Below the pieces are notes generated by a model. The model did no database searches, had not been told where the DNA came from, and saw nothing but the letters and a program-made list of their open reading frames with translations. This document shows, piece after piece, positions 14,075 through 27,100 of a stretch of 64,000 nt of DNA. The first letter of the stretch is position 1; every line of letters begins with the position of its first letter. This stretch comes from Ciona savignyi (lineage: Eukaryota; Chordata; Ascidiacea; Phlebobranchia; Cionidae), in the NCBI GenBank assembly GCA_000149265.1, contig CH002893.1:180834-244833 (forward strand). The letters are read 5' to 3'. A program made the translations under genes and the position numbers.

Positions 14075-14529
14075 TCCTTTATCGGTGTCTCCTTGACTTT
14101 TAAGTAGAAGTGTTTTATTTAGTTTTGAGTTACTAATTTAAGCCTTCGCATTTCATGAGTTAATAATTTGATTTAATTTCTGTATGCATTACTAAAGCTT
14201 AAAATTCAAACACATAAAATGAATTAAAATGTATTGAATTAACAAACTTGGTAAAAAAATGTTACTGTTACAACTTTTATCACATATTGCATTTATCACA
14301 TATTGAAATATCGCAGGTTGTATATAATATCCCGTTTATTATAAACAACATGATATAGAATTACCAATTACCATACTAAAAGTAATCGAAAATTTAAATC
14401 GAATCTTGATTCTGAAATTGATATTCCTATTAATGGTTGTCAAAGGTCAGTTGGTTAATAAGGTGATTCCCAATTCCGAATGGTGACAATCTTGCTGTAG
14501 TCCAATTATAACCATCTAACTGGCTAATA

Positions 14530-14740
14530 TGGGGGGGGGGAAACCAAAAGGAGGGAAAGTGGGAAGGAGGAAAACTGCACTCTGCAATAAATATTAGGTC
14601 ATTAGAGTTAATTTTAAACATGGGGTTAGGGTTATTTCTGGGGTTAAGTTTAGTGTTTAAGGAAAGGGTAAAATTAATTTCCATAATTTTGGTGTGCAGT
14701 TTCTCTCCTTCCCACTCTTCCTACCTTTAGCGTTGCCCCC
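14530..14740. mobile_element. GGGCAACACTAAAA MITE copy 1
   Basis: A roughly 210-bp unit with G-run, AAAAGGAGGGAAAGTGGGAA and AAACTGCA at the left, the mirrored CAGTTTCTCTCC ... GTTGCCCCC at the right, and an internal GGGGTTAGGGTTATTTCTGG core. The family recurs across the window. The ends here are slightly degenerate. Confidence 0.85.
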
Positions 14741-14765
14741 AATATGGTAACTGATATGGTTCCAT

Positions 14766-15045
14766 GACAACTGAACCCCTTACAACTGAACCCCTTACAA
14801 CTGAACCCTTACAACTGAACCCTTTACAACTGAACCCCTACAATTAAGTCCCTTACAACTAAACTCCTTTTACCTGAACCCCTTTAAACTGAACCCTATT
14901 ACAGCTAAACCCATTTCAATTGAACCTCTTTACAACTGAACCCTCTTTTCAGTTAAAAGGGTTCTGTTAAAAGGGGTTCCGTTGTAAAGGGGTTCAGTTG
15001 TAGGGGCTCAGTTGTAAGGGGTTCAGTTGTAAGGGGTTCAGTTGA
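14766..15045. repeat. Inverted pair of minisatellite arrays (ACAACTGAACCCCTT and its complement)
   Basis: From 14766 to about 14946 a 14-17-bp unit, ACAACTGAACCCCTT, repeats about a dozen times with small variants. From about 14955 to 15045 the reverse complement, GGGGTTCAGTTGTAA, repeats about five times. The two arms can pair into a long hairpin. The array ends about 110 bp before the ATG9 start codon. Confidence 0.9.
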
Positions 15046-15156
15046 CTGGTCACCAACTGATACATATCTATGCATTCTTATGCACTGTTTGTTATTTTTT
15101 AGTGGTTAGTTACTCAATCATACCAGCTTTATGTGAATGGAAATAGATTTAGTGTT

Positions 15157-18100
15157 ATGGCTGAATTCCAGACGAGTTATTATAAGTTCGATTCACCTTC
15201 TGAAGATGAAATACCAAATAATGAAGAAGCCTACCTTATGCATGCGCCTGATAGAAATAAAGGTAAAGCTTGTTCAATTATTCATTAGCAGTTTTGTGTA
15301 TATATATATTGTATTATGGTGAATGGAAAAATATGCTGGGTATCAAACAAACAATCGTCATATTACCTTGTGCCTACCGTCGGGTTACTGGATCTATTGC
15401 AGTTTTTAAATATAAATGAAAATTTTTTTTTCGGAAAATAACATGACCGGGCATATAACCAACCAACCAGCTGGTTTCAATCAAACCGGTCGGTCTGGTG
15501 GTATAGAGCGAAGCCTTTCAATCAAAAGGTTGCAAGTTCTAAACTGTAAGCTAGCTATTGGGTTGTATCCTTGGGCAAGGCACTTAACGGACATTGCCTG
15601 AACCCAGCCGATTAATGGATTCTACCATATAAAAGGATTGTTTGATCATACACAATGCACTTTAATAGCTCCAGAAAACCGACGATGCTTGTGTGTTAAC
15701 CCCATTGTTTTTTTCGTTCAAGGGGATTAACATGAATATCCTATCCTATCAACCATTCAAACCATTGTGGTGGGATATAATGCTAAAACTCGCTGGGATA
15801 ATAATTTGGAACAAATGTGTACAATTATCTTAGATTTTTAAGAACTAGAAAAAGTGTTTATTTAGACCAATATCTATAACTGTCAATACGAATTGACAAA
15901 TTAATGTGTATCTTTACAGCACAATGGCATCACATAGAAGACCTAGATGGTTTCTTTGTCCGAGTCTATCAGTATCATCAGAACCATGGCTTTGGATGCA
16001 TTTTCTTACAGCAAATTTTAGAGCTAGTGTAAGTTTGTTTGCTTGGGCGGGTTTTATTAATTTTCAATCACTTTCGTTGTAAAAAACATCTGGTCCCGGT
16101 TTCATTTTACAGAACTTTCAAAGCCATTTTTTCAAATTTTAAACTATTATTTACAGTTTAAAATAGTATTTTAAGTCTTTTGTATTAAGTGCAGAATTTA
16201 TCATGCACATGGCTTGAATCTGACATGTGTTTTCCTTTTATTGTTCAATTATAACCTGTGTTTAAATTCAGTTTTTTACTTGGTAGTTTGTGTTACTTTG
16301 AGTTTTCTACAGTTTACGCTTCTTGTGTGAGTATCTAAATTACTAAGTTTTGTTTGTGTTACAGCGCTAAGTTCGTAATAAGTTTAAGTTCATTTTAAAC
16401 TAGAATTAATATTCAAATTCATTACACAGTTCATTTTTTATTTGCAGGCAATTCATATTTGTTGTTGTATTTGCCACATTTCTTCTCGTCTGTGTCGATT
16501 ACGATATTTTATTCGCAAACAAACTCCCTCCTGGGTTTGATGTAAGGAACCTCACGGATAAAGTGACTTTGGACGATGCTGTTTTTTCTTCCGCTAAATG
16601 CTCTGAAAAGTAAGTGTATTTATTCTTTAGCATTATAAGATTCTTTATATTTTATTTTATTTTGCTCTAGTGTTCTACACCAAATATACTATGTGCATAC
16701 TGGCTATTTAATAACAAAATTAGATCATATTGACTTTAAATTGTAAATTACTTTATTGGTGAAGTAAGTGTTAACTTTAAGTTGTTTTCTATGCACCACC
16801 AGAGTTGTTTACCTAACTTGTGCCACAACTAAACAAGTTTACAAGTTGATCAATGACGCTTTAATTTTCAACACTTCCCTACAGTGGCGTTCGAATAGAG
16901 GTTTTACGGTAGCTATGTCCGTTTGCCCCTTTGCTGCTTTATGTCAGCTTTTGTGAGTGAGACTGACTAATCCAAGAGCAATTATACATATAGCAACACA
17001 TACACTTTTGGTATTTTCAAGTTAAAAATGCATAGGAACTTCTGATGTATTCAAGTTCAAAATAAACACAAGTGTAATTCTCACTCTCCTTAACTTTTTT
17101 GTAGAATTGGGCAACACGGGGTGCTTGTGTTATTTCTTGTCATTGCTGCTGCATTCTGGACTCTAAGGGCAATAAAAGTCTTCTATTCATGTTTCCGATT
17201 ACTCGAGATACGAAAATTCTATAATGTTGCTCTCCACATCAAGCAGGTAATTATATTTTTTATATACAGTACATACTCGCAGATGGGTCGTACTGTATTA
17301 TAAAAATTAACATTTTCAACGTCCTTTTTTACAAGTGCATTGGTAACATCCTTTTTTTACAAGTGCATTGTTATTTGTTCAGCAGTTGAAATTGCTGAGT
17401 AAATGTTATGTGAATGCTTAGATTGCAAAGTTTTCCAAAAGCAAATACTTTTTGTCCCATGAGTCATGTGGTCTTACTTGCTATCGGTATCTTTATCTTA
17501 CAAGTTATCATTTAAGACCGAATGAATGACAACTTAAAAATTGGCAAGTACATATACCAAGCCTGATAAGTTATGTTGCAACTGCGTTACTAGTACATGT
17601 AATAATAGTCCTTTTATGAAAGTCGTAATTTTCACATTAAACTTCGGCCAGTTCCACTGATAGGAAAGTTTCACTACAAGCTGACTTGCCTTGTTTCCAA
17701 ACAGTCTGAAAACCACATTACCAGCTTGCAGTTGTAAGAAACATGACCAGTATTCCTCATACAGAATGACATTGATAACAACACATGGCATGAAGTGCAG
17801 CAGAGATTGATGCTCGTGCAAAAAGAACAACAAATGTGCATTCCACAAACAGCAGCTCACAGAACTCGACGTATACAACAGGTAAATTAATCCAAGTGAC
17901 AAGGGTGAAAAAGTGGGTTGGCGGGAATCTCTGAATGATGCATGGGGCACAACACCCTAAATTTTAAAATAACACCCTACATTTAAAACCTCTTTAATAT
18001 ACCATCCCAGTCATATTTATGTTTCTTAGTTTATCCACCAGTAGCATCATATTAAACAGTTAACTTTTATCTAGTAATATTTTTTTATAAACCAGTTTTT

Positions 18101-21100
18101 GATGCCAAATTTCATGTTAGTAATTAAAACAAGGAGTTCTCATGATTAGGACACAGCTGCGCTGGTACACAGCGGCATTTTTGTGGTTTTCATGTTATAA
18201 TGATCCTGTGTTTATACTCTTGAAAAGAAGTTTACTTTTCAGTTACAATAGTTTAGTTATTTTTTTGTTTCCACGATGAAAATAAAAGCAGGACTATTAA
18301 TAAAAGTTTGGAAAACCGAAAAAAACATCTAAACGACAGTCGTTAGAACACGTCTAAAAAGCAATAAATTAGTAAATTTCAGTATAATTAGACGTGGCCT
18401 CTAAACCCAAATACATGTTACCGACCAGGCAAATGAATGAATGCTAAAGTTATTGCTGACTCTGCTGAATGGCTGCTAAAAACTTGGTAAAAAAAGCAGA
18501 ATTCAGAACTTCAGAGCGACCCAGTATTTTAAAGGACTTACTGATATCAAATTTTACTTAAAGGCATCATGTATGTTTTGTGTTGACAAAATTAAACATT
18601 TCAATAGGTTTTGTTCGGATATGCTTTACTTCAATGTTTTAAACTCTCTATTTTATTCTTGCACTGTTGTTTATGTCAAATTTCCATGCTTTGTTTCCAG
18701 GATTCTCCGTTTCAAAAACTACATGATCGCAATGGTGAACAAAGGTCTCTTTCCACCTCGATTTCAAGTTCCGATTCTCGGCGAAATCGTGTACTTCACA
18801 CAAAGCCTTAAGTACAACATCGAGCTCATCTTTTTCTGGGGCCCGCGAGCTATATTCGCTAACAGCTACCATATGAAGGTATGTAGAGCTAAAATATTTG
18901 TTTTATTTGATTACACTAGTGTAGGGATTGGCAACCTTTTGCGCTTAAACAGCCTTTAAACCGATATTCTACAAAACAAATATCACTGGGAGCTGCAAAA
19001 CTAATATTATTTCGCAATAAAAGAAAAACAACACTGTATGAGATAACAACGCGAGTGTTTTTCTGTTTGTTTTACTTATGCACAGGTATTAAACTTATTA
19101 AGCGCTTGCTACATTAGCAATAAACTGAAAGAGCCGTATCAGAAGGATGAAAGAGACACATGCGGCTCCGGAGCTGCAGGTTTCCCACAGCTGCACTGGT
19201 GTAATAATAATTTGTGAGCATTAAGGGTATATTCAGGTTGTATTCCTGGGCATAGGAAACAAAAGGGGCGTCATCACACTGGCAATTGTAAGATTACCTT
19301 ATGCTCACGGTCGGGATACTAATTCCATTGTTGTTTGTTGAATTTGATTAAGGTGTTGATACTTGCCTTGGCCCATTAATCTGCTAGGTTGTCCGCTAAG
19401 TGCCTTGCCCAAGGACATAACAAACTATTTCCTAATCAAACAATATTCATCTGCTAACTTATGTTACCAGTTAATAGATTGATAAAAAAATAAGCAGAAA
19501 GTGAGAAAATTGGAGATTAAATACCCATGTTTAATTCAACTGTTGAGCGAATTATGATTTCATTCCTATTTAAAATTAAATGATTAGTCTGAGAAGTTTT
19601 ATCAACAGTGACAACAATTTAATCATTTTTCCCCCGATTCAAACATTGTGACCCCGACTGGTATATTAGGTCCATGATTCATTACCAAACTCTTATGAAT
19701 CTCACCCAACGCGTTTTAGGACGAGTTTAAAAGCAAATCCCGGAGAGATGAACTCGCGAATCGGTTATCTTCTGACCTCTTGTGGCTGGGAGTAATCAAC
19801 CTCCTCCTCTCTCCTGCGATCCTCCTGTGGCAGATCCTCTATTCCTTCTTTAACTATGCAGAAGTCCTCAAGCGGGAGCCTGGAAGCTTCGGTGCTAGGA
19901 AATGGTCCATGTACTCGCGGCTGTACCTTCGGTAAGCACAAATTAACCAAGTTTCAACCGACACGAGTTTAGAGCGACGTCAAACGCAAATTTACAGACA
20001 ACGCTTTGCGAGCGGCAGAAAATATCCTCCTTTTCCTAATGCGTCACACCAACAAACCCCTTTCGCGCATGCACTGTGGAAACTTTTAAAACACCCACTC
20101 CCCCTGCTTTCACGCTGGGTGTATTATTTGTTTTTAAAGTGTAACGAATTTAGTATGAGTTAAAACATGTGTGGTTTTAATGATGGCCACCTTGGATAAT
20201 TCAAGTTTATTTTGCTTATCATAAAAAAGTGTTTTAAAGTAGGTCTACGTAAATGTTGCTACCATATTTTGACATATATTTGAGGTGTATTACCGTATAT
20301 ACTCACCGATAGGTCGCGCCATCGTATAGGTCGCACTACTAGTTTTGTGTTAAAAAAAGTTTTATTTAAAGAACAAAATTGCGACCCATTTGCGAGTATG
20401 TACGGTAGTTGCTATTAAAGTGTATTGAAACCAATATGAGTTAATACATGTGTGGGTTTAATGATGGACACCTTAAATTACTCAAGTTTATACTGCAGGT
20501 TTATGATAAAAAAGTGTTATAAAATAGCTACGTAAATGATCCTACCATATTATGACATTCCACACAGAAATCTAATATTAAAAAGCTCAAGTTCAGACTA
20601 ATCCATATAGTCTCAGGGTAAAGTAAAAAGAAAGTCATATACCCAATATCTTACAAACATACTATTGAACTGAAAAGGTTTTACCCAGTATTGTGAAACA
20701 TTGGACAAGACTTTTCAGACCGAAAAAGGTACCCATTGAAACGCAAAAAAAAACTTTTTTTATGAATTTCATTTTTTTCCTGGAAAGTTACCAATTCTCA
20801 ATGACGACCTTCAAGATTTTGACATTGCGACACTGTAATCTGTAGGAGTGTTTAATTAATCCTCGCACTACGTCACTACAGGATTAAATGTGATTTGTTA
20901 ATCCTGTAATGGTTTTGACTCAGGCACTTCAACGAGCTTCCACACGAGTTCCAAGCCAGGCTTAACCGCGGTTACAAGCCAGCCTCCAGCTACATGGACA
21001 GTTTCACTTCTCCCATGCTCACAATAGTTGCCAAGTAGGTTATTCCTTTCTCGTTACACTTTGTGAAAATAATGAAGTAGTCGAAAATTGTAAAACCGGA

Positions 21101-24100
21101 AAAAAATTTTTTTCTTTAAATGTGGAGGAAATACTAAATTAGGCAAAAAATTAAAAAAAAGAAGAAAAAAAGAGTGAAAAAGGCAATCTTGATTGGCTTG
21201 CCTTTTTTCATTTTTTGTGACTTTTTTCCACATAATCTTTCATTGCCTTTTTTCATTCCACCTATCTTATGTAGCTTTTTTCTGCTTGGGATATCACCGA
21301 AACTGGCAACCAAAAGATTGTTAAAGCATGACGCCATTATTCTTCCCCTATTTTCATCCAAATGTGTCATCCATAAGTTGCGCCCTATGATGAAATTGGT
21401 CTTAATCTGTCCTCTGGCAAATTATAGGCTTTAGAATGTTGATTCAGTAATAATAGTAATGATGTTGCAATTACGTAAGATTAAAGCGAATTTCAAACGG
21501 TGACTGACACATGTATGTTCTAATTGTGCCATTATATTTAATAACATCTACTCTTGACATCCGAAGTCAATCTTGTGTCTCATTCATTATTTAGCTGCTA
21601 TGAATCATCTAGTTTCAGCTTAATTAAAAAAAATAATTAAAAAAAACAGGAGTAAAATCAAATGTGTTCCCATCAAAAATGTGAGTAAAAACTACCATGC
21701 ATAGAGAAAAAAATCAAAATGTAAGTAAAGTCAATGTGTTCCTATCAAAAATCCAAAGAAAACTCATCATTTTTTACACAAGTACATGGTAGTTGTAGTG
21801 CAAAATTTAAATTACATTTGGTTCTACAATATTATTTTATTTTAAATTGTAAAGAAATAATTACTAAATTCATCGTAATTAGTATATTAAATGTCCGATT
21901 GTAATTAAGCACTCAAGTTAAAAAATACAAGTGTCAAATAGGAAAAAACTCAGCCTAATTACCGTCCAACTTTACAGGAACATTGCCTTTTTCGTTGGTT
22001 CTCTTCTTGCAGTTCTTCTAGTGCTGACGGTCTGGGATGAAGACGTATTGAAAGTGGAGCATGTTTTAACCGCCCTGACTCTTTTTTCAATCGTCATCAC
22101 CATATGCAAATCGTTTATACCGGACGAGGTAACTTGTATTTTTTATCCGTATATGCACGAAGTCGGTTACCGGTTTAGTTTCTTAATCAAAACATGAACT
22201 TCACCAAATCTTTTAACCAACTTAACGTTGTAAATAGGTAACGGAATTTGTAGCTGGTAACAAACTTTACGTTTTAATAAGTTTCAGATTCTGGTACCGA
22301 TAACCACCCATAGCTAATTGTAAATTAGTATATTTGTTACGGATTTTGTTAGTTGCTGAAAATCCTTCTGATGTTCCTAATAAAGGGGATTCCCGGTGCG
22401 AAATAGCCGTCCTGTGCATTATAGAAATGTCCCGTCCTTATCAAATCACACTGTGGGCGTGCTGAAGTAACTTGGGATATTTATTAGGGCAGAATCAGAA
22501 TCTTATGCTTGGGAAACTGTAAATTAACATGTTTATGTTTAAACTTTCATTTTCTTTTGTCTACCATCAAAATGCACCCCAAAACGCGATAATTTTTTTT
22601 TTATTTAAATAACGATGACGTCATAAAAAGTACGAAATTACGGAATTACCTAACTGAGCTGGGGTAATTCCGTAATACAACTTTGATCAATTACGCCCAG
22701 CCCCGGATTACCACGACGTTATGCTATTTCTGAGACTATACTTACTGTTCCCAGTATGTCCACAGTACAGTGGTTAATGAAACTGACTTCACGTTGATTA
22801 GACGGGATTTAAATAAGAGGTATCAAATTTTTCCTTAACTCGGTTATTTTCCCAATTTTATTCACAGCATGCTGTAAGCTGTCCCGAGCAGCTCATGCGT
22901 CATGTGGTGGCCCAAGTTCACTACGCGCCAGACTCGTGGAGAGGACAGGCACACACTTACAACGTTCGTGATCAGTTTGCTCAGATATTCCAGTACAAAG
23001 CGGTAAGATAAAACCTCACGATTGTTATTTAATCCGACTGATAAGCTTGGTGGGTTCGTGAGTCGCAAGTCCGTAGATCGAAACTGGTCCCTTGTTAGTC
23101 AGTTCTGTCTTTGAGGAAGTCAATTACGGACATTGCCAAAACTCGATAGATTAATGGGTTCTACTAAATTAAAGGAACGATTCAGTCACACACAACACAC
23201 TGCAATAGCTCTGACAACCCGACGGTGGACGAAATGTAATCTGTACACTACCTTTGTGATAACCCTTCCTAACGTATTCGTGTAATTTTATGAATATCCT
23301 ATCGTGTAAATTTTTGTTTATGTTATGAAAAGGCTATATATTATATGTTGCGATTTAACTCTTTTTAGCTTTCTCCGAATCTTGCCCGCCAGTAAGTAGA
23401 AAGAGTCAGATTAATACGGGGAAATGCGTGGATGTTGCTATAACCCACTAGTTTAAATTGGTGCTACAAATTTGCAGCAGGGTTTCGTCGTATTCATTGC
23501 TATTTAAATTTCACTGCCGCCCGCTTGTTATTTTATTTTCAATTCTTTATAACGGCGGGCCCGACATAGTTTAATGCAGTTTGCAGTGCACAATCCTTGT
23601 TATTGTTTGCGGATTTCATTTACTTTCATTCGTACCCGTTGCAACGACTGCGTTGTCGTGTTGTATTGACTTACGACCTCGAAATATCGCATTTCAAAGT
23701 CGTCGCCCGGCACGCAGCGCCCTAAAGCCGCAAGTAACCTCCAATCCACCTGTTCTTTCCACCGTATCCGCCTTTAACCTACTTTCCAGCCCTTGCCTTC
23801 ACTAACACCTTTGACAGAGTTTTAAATACCCGCGCTGTCTTTGTTTTCTATTTTTAGCGTTAAACAAAAAGTCGTCTCGGGCGACGGCAAAGGTTTAACG
23901 TTTTTCGTCGAAAATAAACGCCGCCTCAACCACAAAGTAATTATTTTCTTCGTTTCTCTTGTTTTGGATGCTTTGGACGCTTTTTTCCAAATCGAATAAA
24001 AAAATTCAAAATTATGAAAACTTAGCCAATTAAACAAGTCTGATTAAACACTATGATTAAATCAGACAGAGTAACTATATTAAGGCAAATACTAAGACAC

Positions 24101-27100
24101 AATAACCATATTTACACGCATATATTAAGACACCGTAACCGCCTTTCCGCATATATTTAGACACAATAACGTTTTTGCGCATATATTAAGACAGAGTAAC
24201 CCTATTTACGCGTATATTAAGACAGAGTAACTATCTTCACACATATATTAAGACAAAATACCATATTTAACCACAATAACATGTTTTTGGAGGCTTTCAA
24301 CGCCTTTTTGCCGAATCGAATAAAAGTTTTCAAAATTATGAAAACTTGGCCAATTAAACAAATCTGATAAACACCCAGTTACATTTACACATTAATTAAG
24401 ACAGAGTAACCATATTTACGCATATATTAAGACACAATAACCATATTTACACACATATTCAAACGCAATAACCATATTTACTCATATATTAAGACACAAT
24501 AACCATATTTACACATATATTAAGACACAATAACCATATTTACGCATATATTAAGACACAATAACCATATTTACACACATATTCAGACGCAATAACCATA
24601 TTTACGCATATATTAAGACACAATAACCATATTTACACACATATTCAAACGCAATAACCATATTTACTCATATATTAAGACACAATAACCATATTTACAC
24701 ATATATTAAGACACAATAACCATATTTACGCATATATTAAGGCACAATAACCACGTTTACGCATATATTCAGACTCAATAACCATATTTACGCATATACG
24801 CTGTACAACGGCTTCCAGCAGCTTTAACAACCGAATCTTCAACAATTTCCTCTTCCAGGCGTTCGTGATCGAGGAGTTGCTCTCTCCTATCATTACTCCT
24901 CTTGTGCTGATCTTCTGGATGCGAGGGAAGTCCCATGAGATCGTGGACTTCTTCCGCAACTACACGGTGGATATAGCGGGAGTGGGTGACGTGTGTTCAT
25001 TCGCTCAACTTAACGTCAACAAGCACGGTGATCCACAGGTAGGTTAAGCAATTAGGGAAAACTAAAAGGAAGGGGAAACTGCACACTAAAATAAAGATTA
25101 GGGCATTAGAGTTAGTTTTTGCACAGGAGTCATGGTTAGGCTACCTTACGGATGATGATTTGAAAATATAATTTTGCTCACACAAATACAAAACATAAAA
25201 ACCCGTCTAAGGAAAGCGGAAAGGAAGGAAGAAGGGAAACTGCACACTAAAATGAAAGATTATGAGTTATGACATTACAGTTAGTTTTAAACATGGGGTT
25301 GGAGTTAAGGTTAGTTCTGGGGCTAAGATTAGTGTTTAAATTAATTTCTGTAATTTTACGGTGCAGTTTCCCTCTTTCCCGCTTTCCCTTTTTAGTGCCG
25401 CCAAGCACCCCAATTTGACTTTGTATTTAACTGTGGATTTTCCCCGTCCTAAAATACCCAATATAAAACTACAAGGGGAAACTAAAAGGAGGAAAAGCGG
25501 GAAGGCGGGAAGGAGGGAAACTGCACAGTAAAATGAATATTAGGGCATTAGAGTTAGTTTTAAACATAGGGTTTGAGTTAGGGTTAGTTCTGGGGTTGAG
25601 ATAAGTGTTTAGGGCAGGGTTTAAATTAATTTCCATAGTTTTGGTGAGCAGTTTCCCTCCTTCCCGCTTTCCCTTCATTTTATTGTTACCCAACTACAAA
25701 TTTTTTAGTGTTGCCCAACTACAAAACTACCAATTTCTAACCCATCATAAAAGCGTTGAGTATAGGAACACTGCTAGATGCGGAAAAAAAGAAAATCGTA
25801 CTAATTTATAACCAATTCCAACCACGTTTAGTATAAAACTTTATTAATGTCACTCTTTTTAAGATCTTAAATACCCAATATAAAACTACGGAAATAAAAT
25901 CTCAATCAGGTTAAAACTTGTTCTAAGCTTCATTGCTATTATGTAGTGATTTGGAAAAATTTAGACATTCAAGTACTGTGAAATTCAACACTTAGGATGG
26001 GTTGGAAATAAGTATGATTTGTGTATTTCCATAGTATGCATTTAGTACTGTAATATCTAAAAAAAAATAGTAATTAGTAATATCTAAAAAAAATTAGTAA
26101 TTAGTAATATCTAAAAAAAATTAGTAATTAGTAATATCTAAAAAAAATTAGTAATTAGTAATATCTAAAAAAAATTAGTAATTAGTAATATCTAAAAAAA
26201 AATTAGTAAATAGTAATATCTAAAAAAAATTAGTAATTAGTAATATCTAAAAAAAAATTAGTAATTAGTAATATCTAAAAAAAATAAGTAATTAGTAATA
26301 TCTAAAAAAAAATTAGTAATTAGTAATATCTAAAAAAAAATTAGTAATTAGTAATATCCCAAAAAAATTTTCAGCTGTTTTAAATTTTTTTGAGATTTAA
26401 GGATTTTTGACTGTACCAGAACCAACAGTTTCGGGGGGTTTTGGTTGCCTGAACAATAATGTGTGGGGGTTGATATCTTTAAATAGCGTTAAGGTGTTTT
26501 AGGACTATATATATATGTGAGTAATTATTGAGAATTTAGGACGGTTAAAATAACTTATAGTTATTTTGAAAATCTATATCAAAATCTGTGCTTGATTTAA
26601 ATAACTTTTAGTTATGTTTTATTTTCTTAGAGTAGGCTTATCTTATCTGTTTCAACAATTTTCACCATTAAATGTGACGCGTCAGGGGGCGTATAGTTTA
26701 CAATGGGGACCGCAAATTCTTCAATGTCTCGCCATCTGTCCATTATATGTGGCCATTATAGCCTTGAAGTGTGCTATTTTGGATATAATTTTACTGAACA
26801 CAACACACTCATAAAACAGACATCGTAATAATCCCTTGAAACCAAATGCGTTGTCCGAAACCTCAGCGATCGCTTGTATTATCGGACTAAAACAGCTTCG
26901 GTTACGCATGCCCTTGGGTGTTGTGTAAACCCGTGTCGTAACATCCCTTGTTTTCCCATTTTAGCAATAAACAAATGTCTATCTCGCCTTAAATTAACTT
27001 TAAAAAAGAGCTAAATAACCGCCAGCTGAATAGATAGAGTCCACGCTCAGTCGATGCCCTTATGAGTAATGCTTACAGTACTAACATCTAAACCTCAGGT

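Larger units (their letters stand above)
6347..14529. other. Intergenic stretch between GDF8/11 and ATG9
   Basis: About 8 kb of AT-rich sequence in which I find no exon with both coding character and splice borders. The best open frame (10394-10741 +, 115 residues) shows no known motif and is probably chance. It contains one SINE-B copy (12911-13020) and one SINE-A copy (13478-14074) with a nested MITE. The 5' UTR and promoter of ATG9 should lie at or beyond its right end. Confidence 0.55.

Noticed and set aside
17534-17950. 138-codon minus-strand open frame
   Set aside because: It is antisense to ATG9 exon 5; the plus-strand reading matches ATG9 directly.
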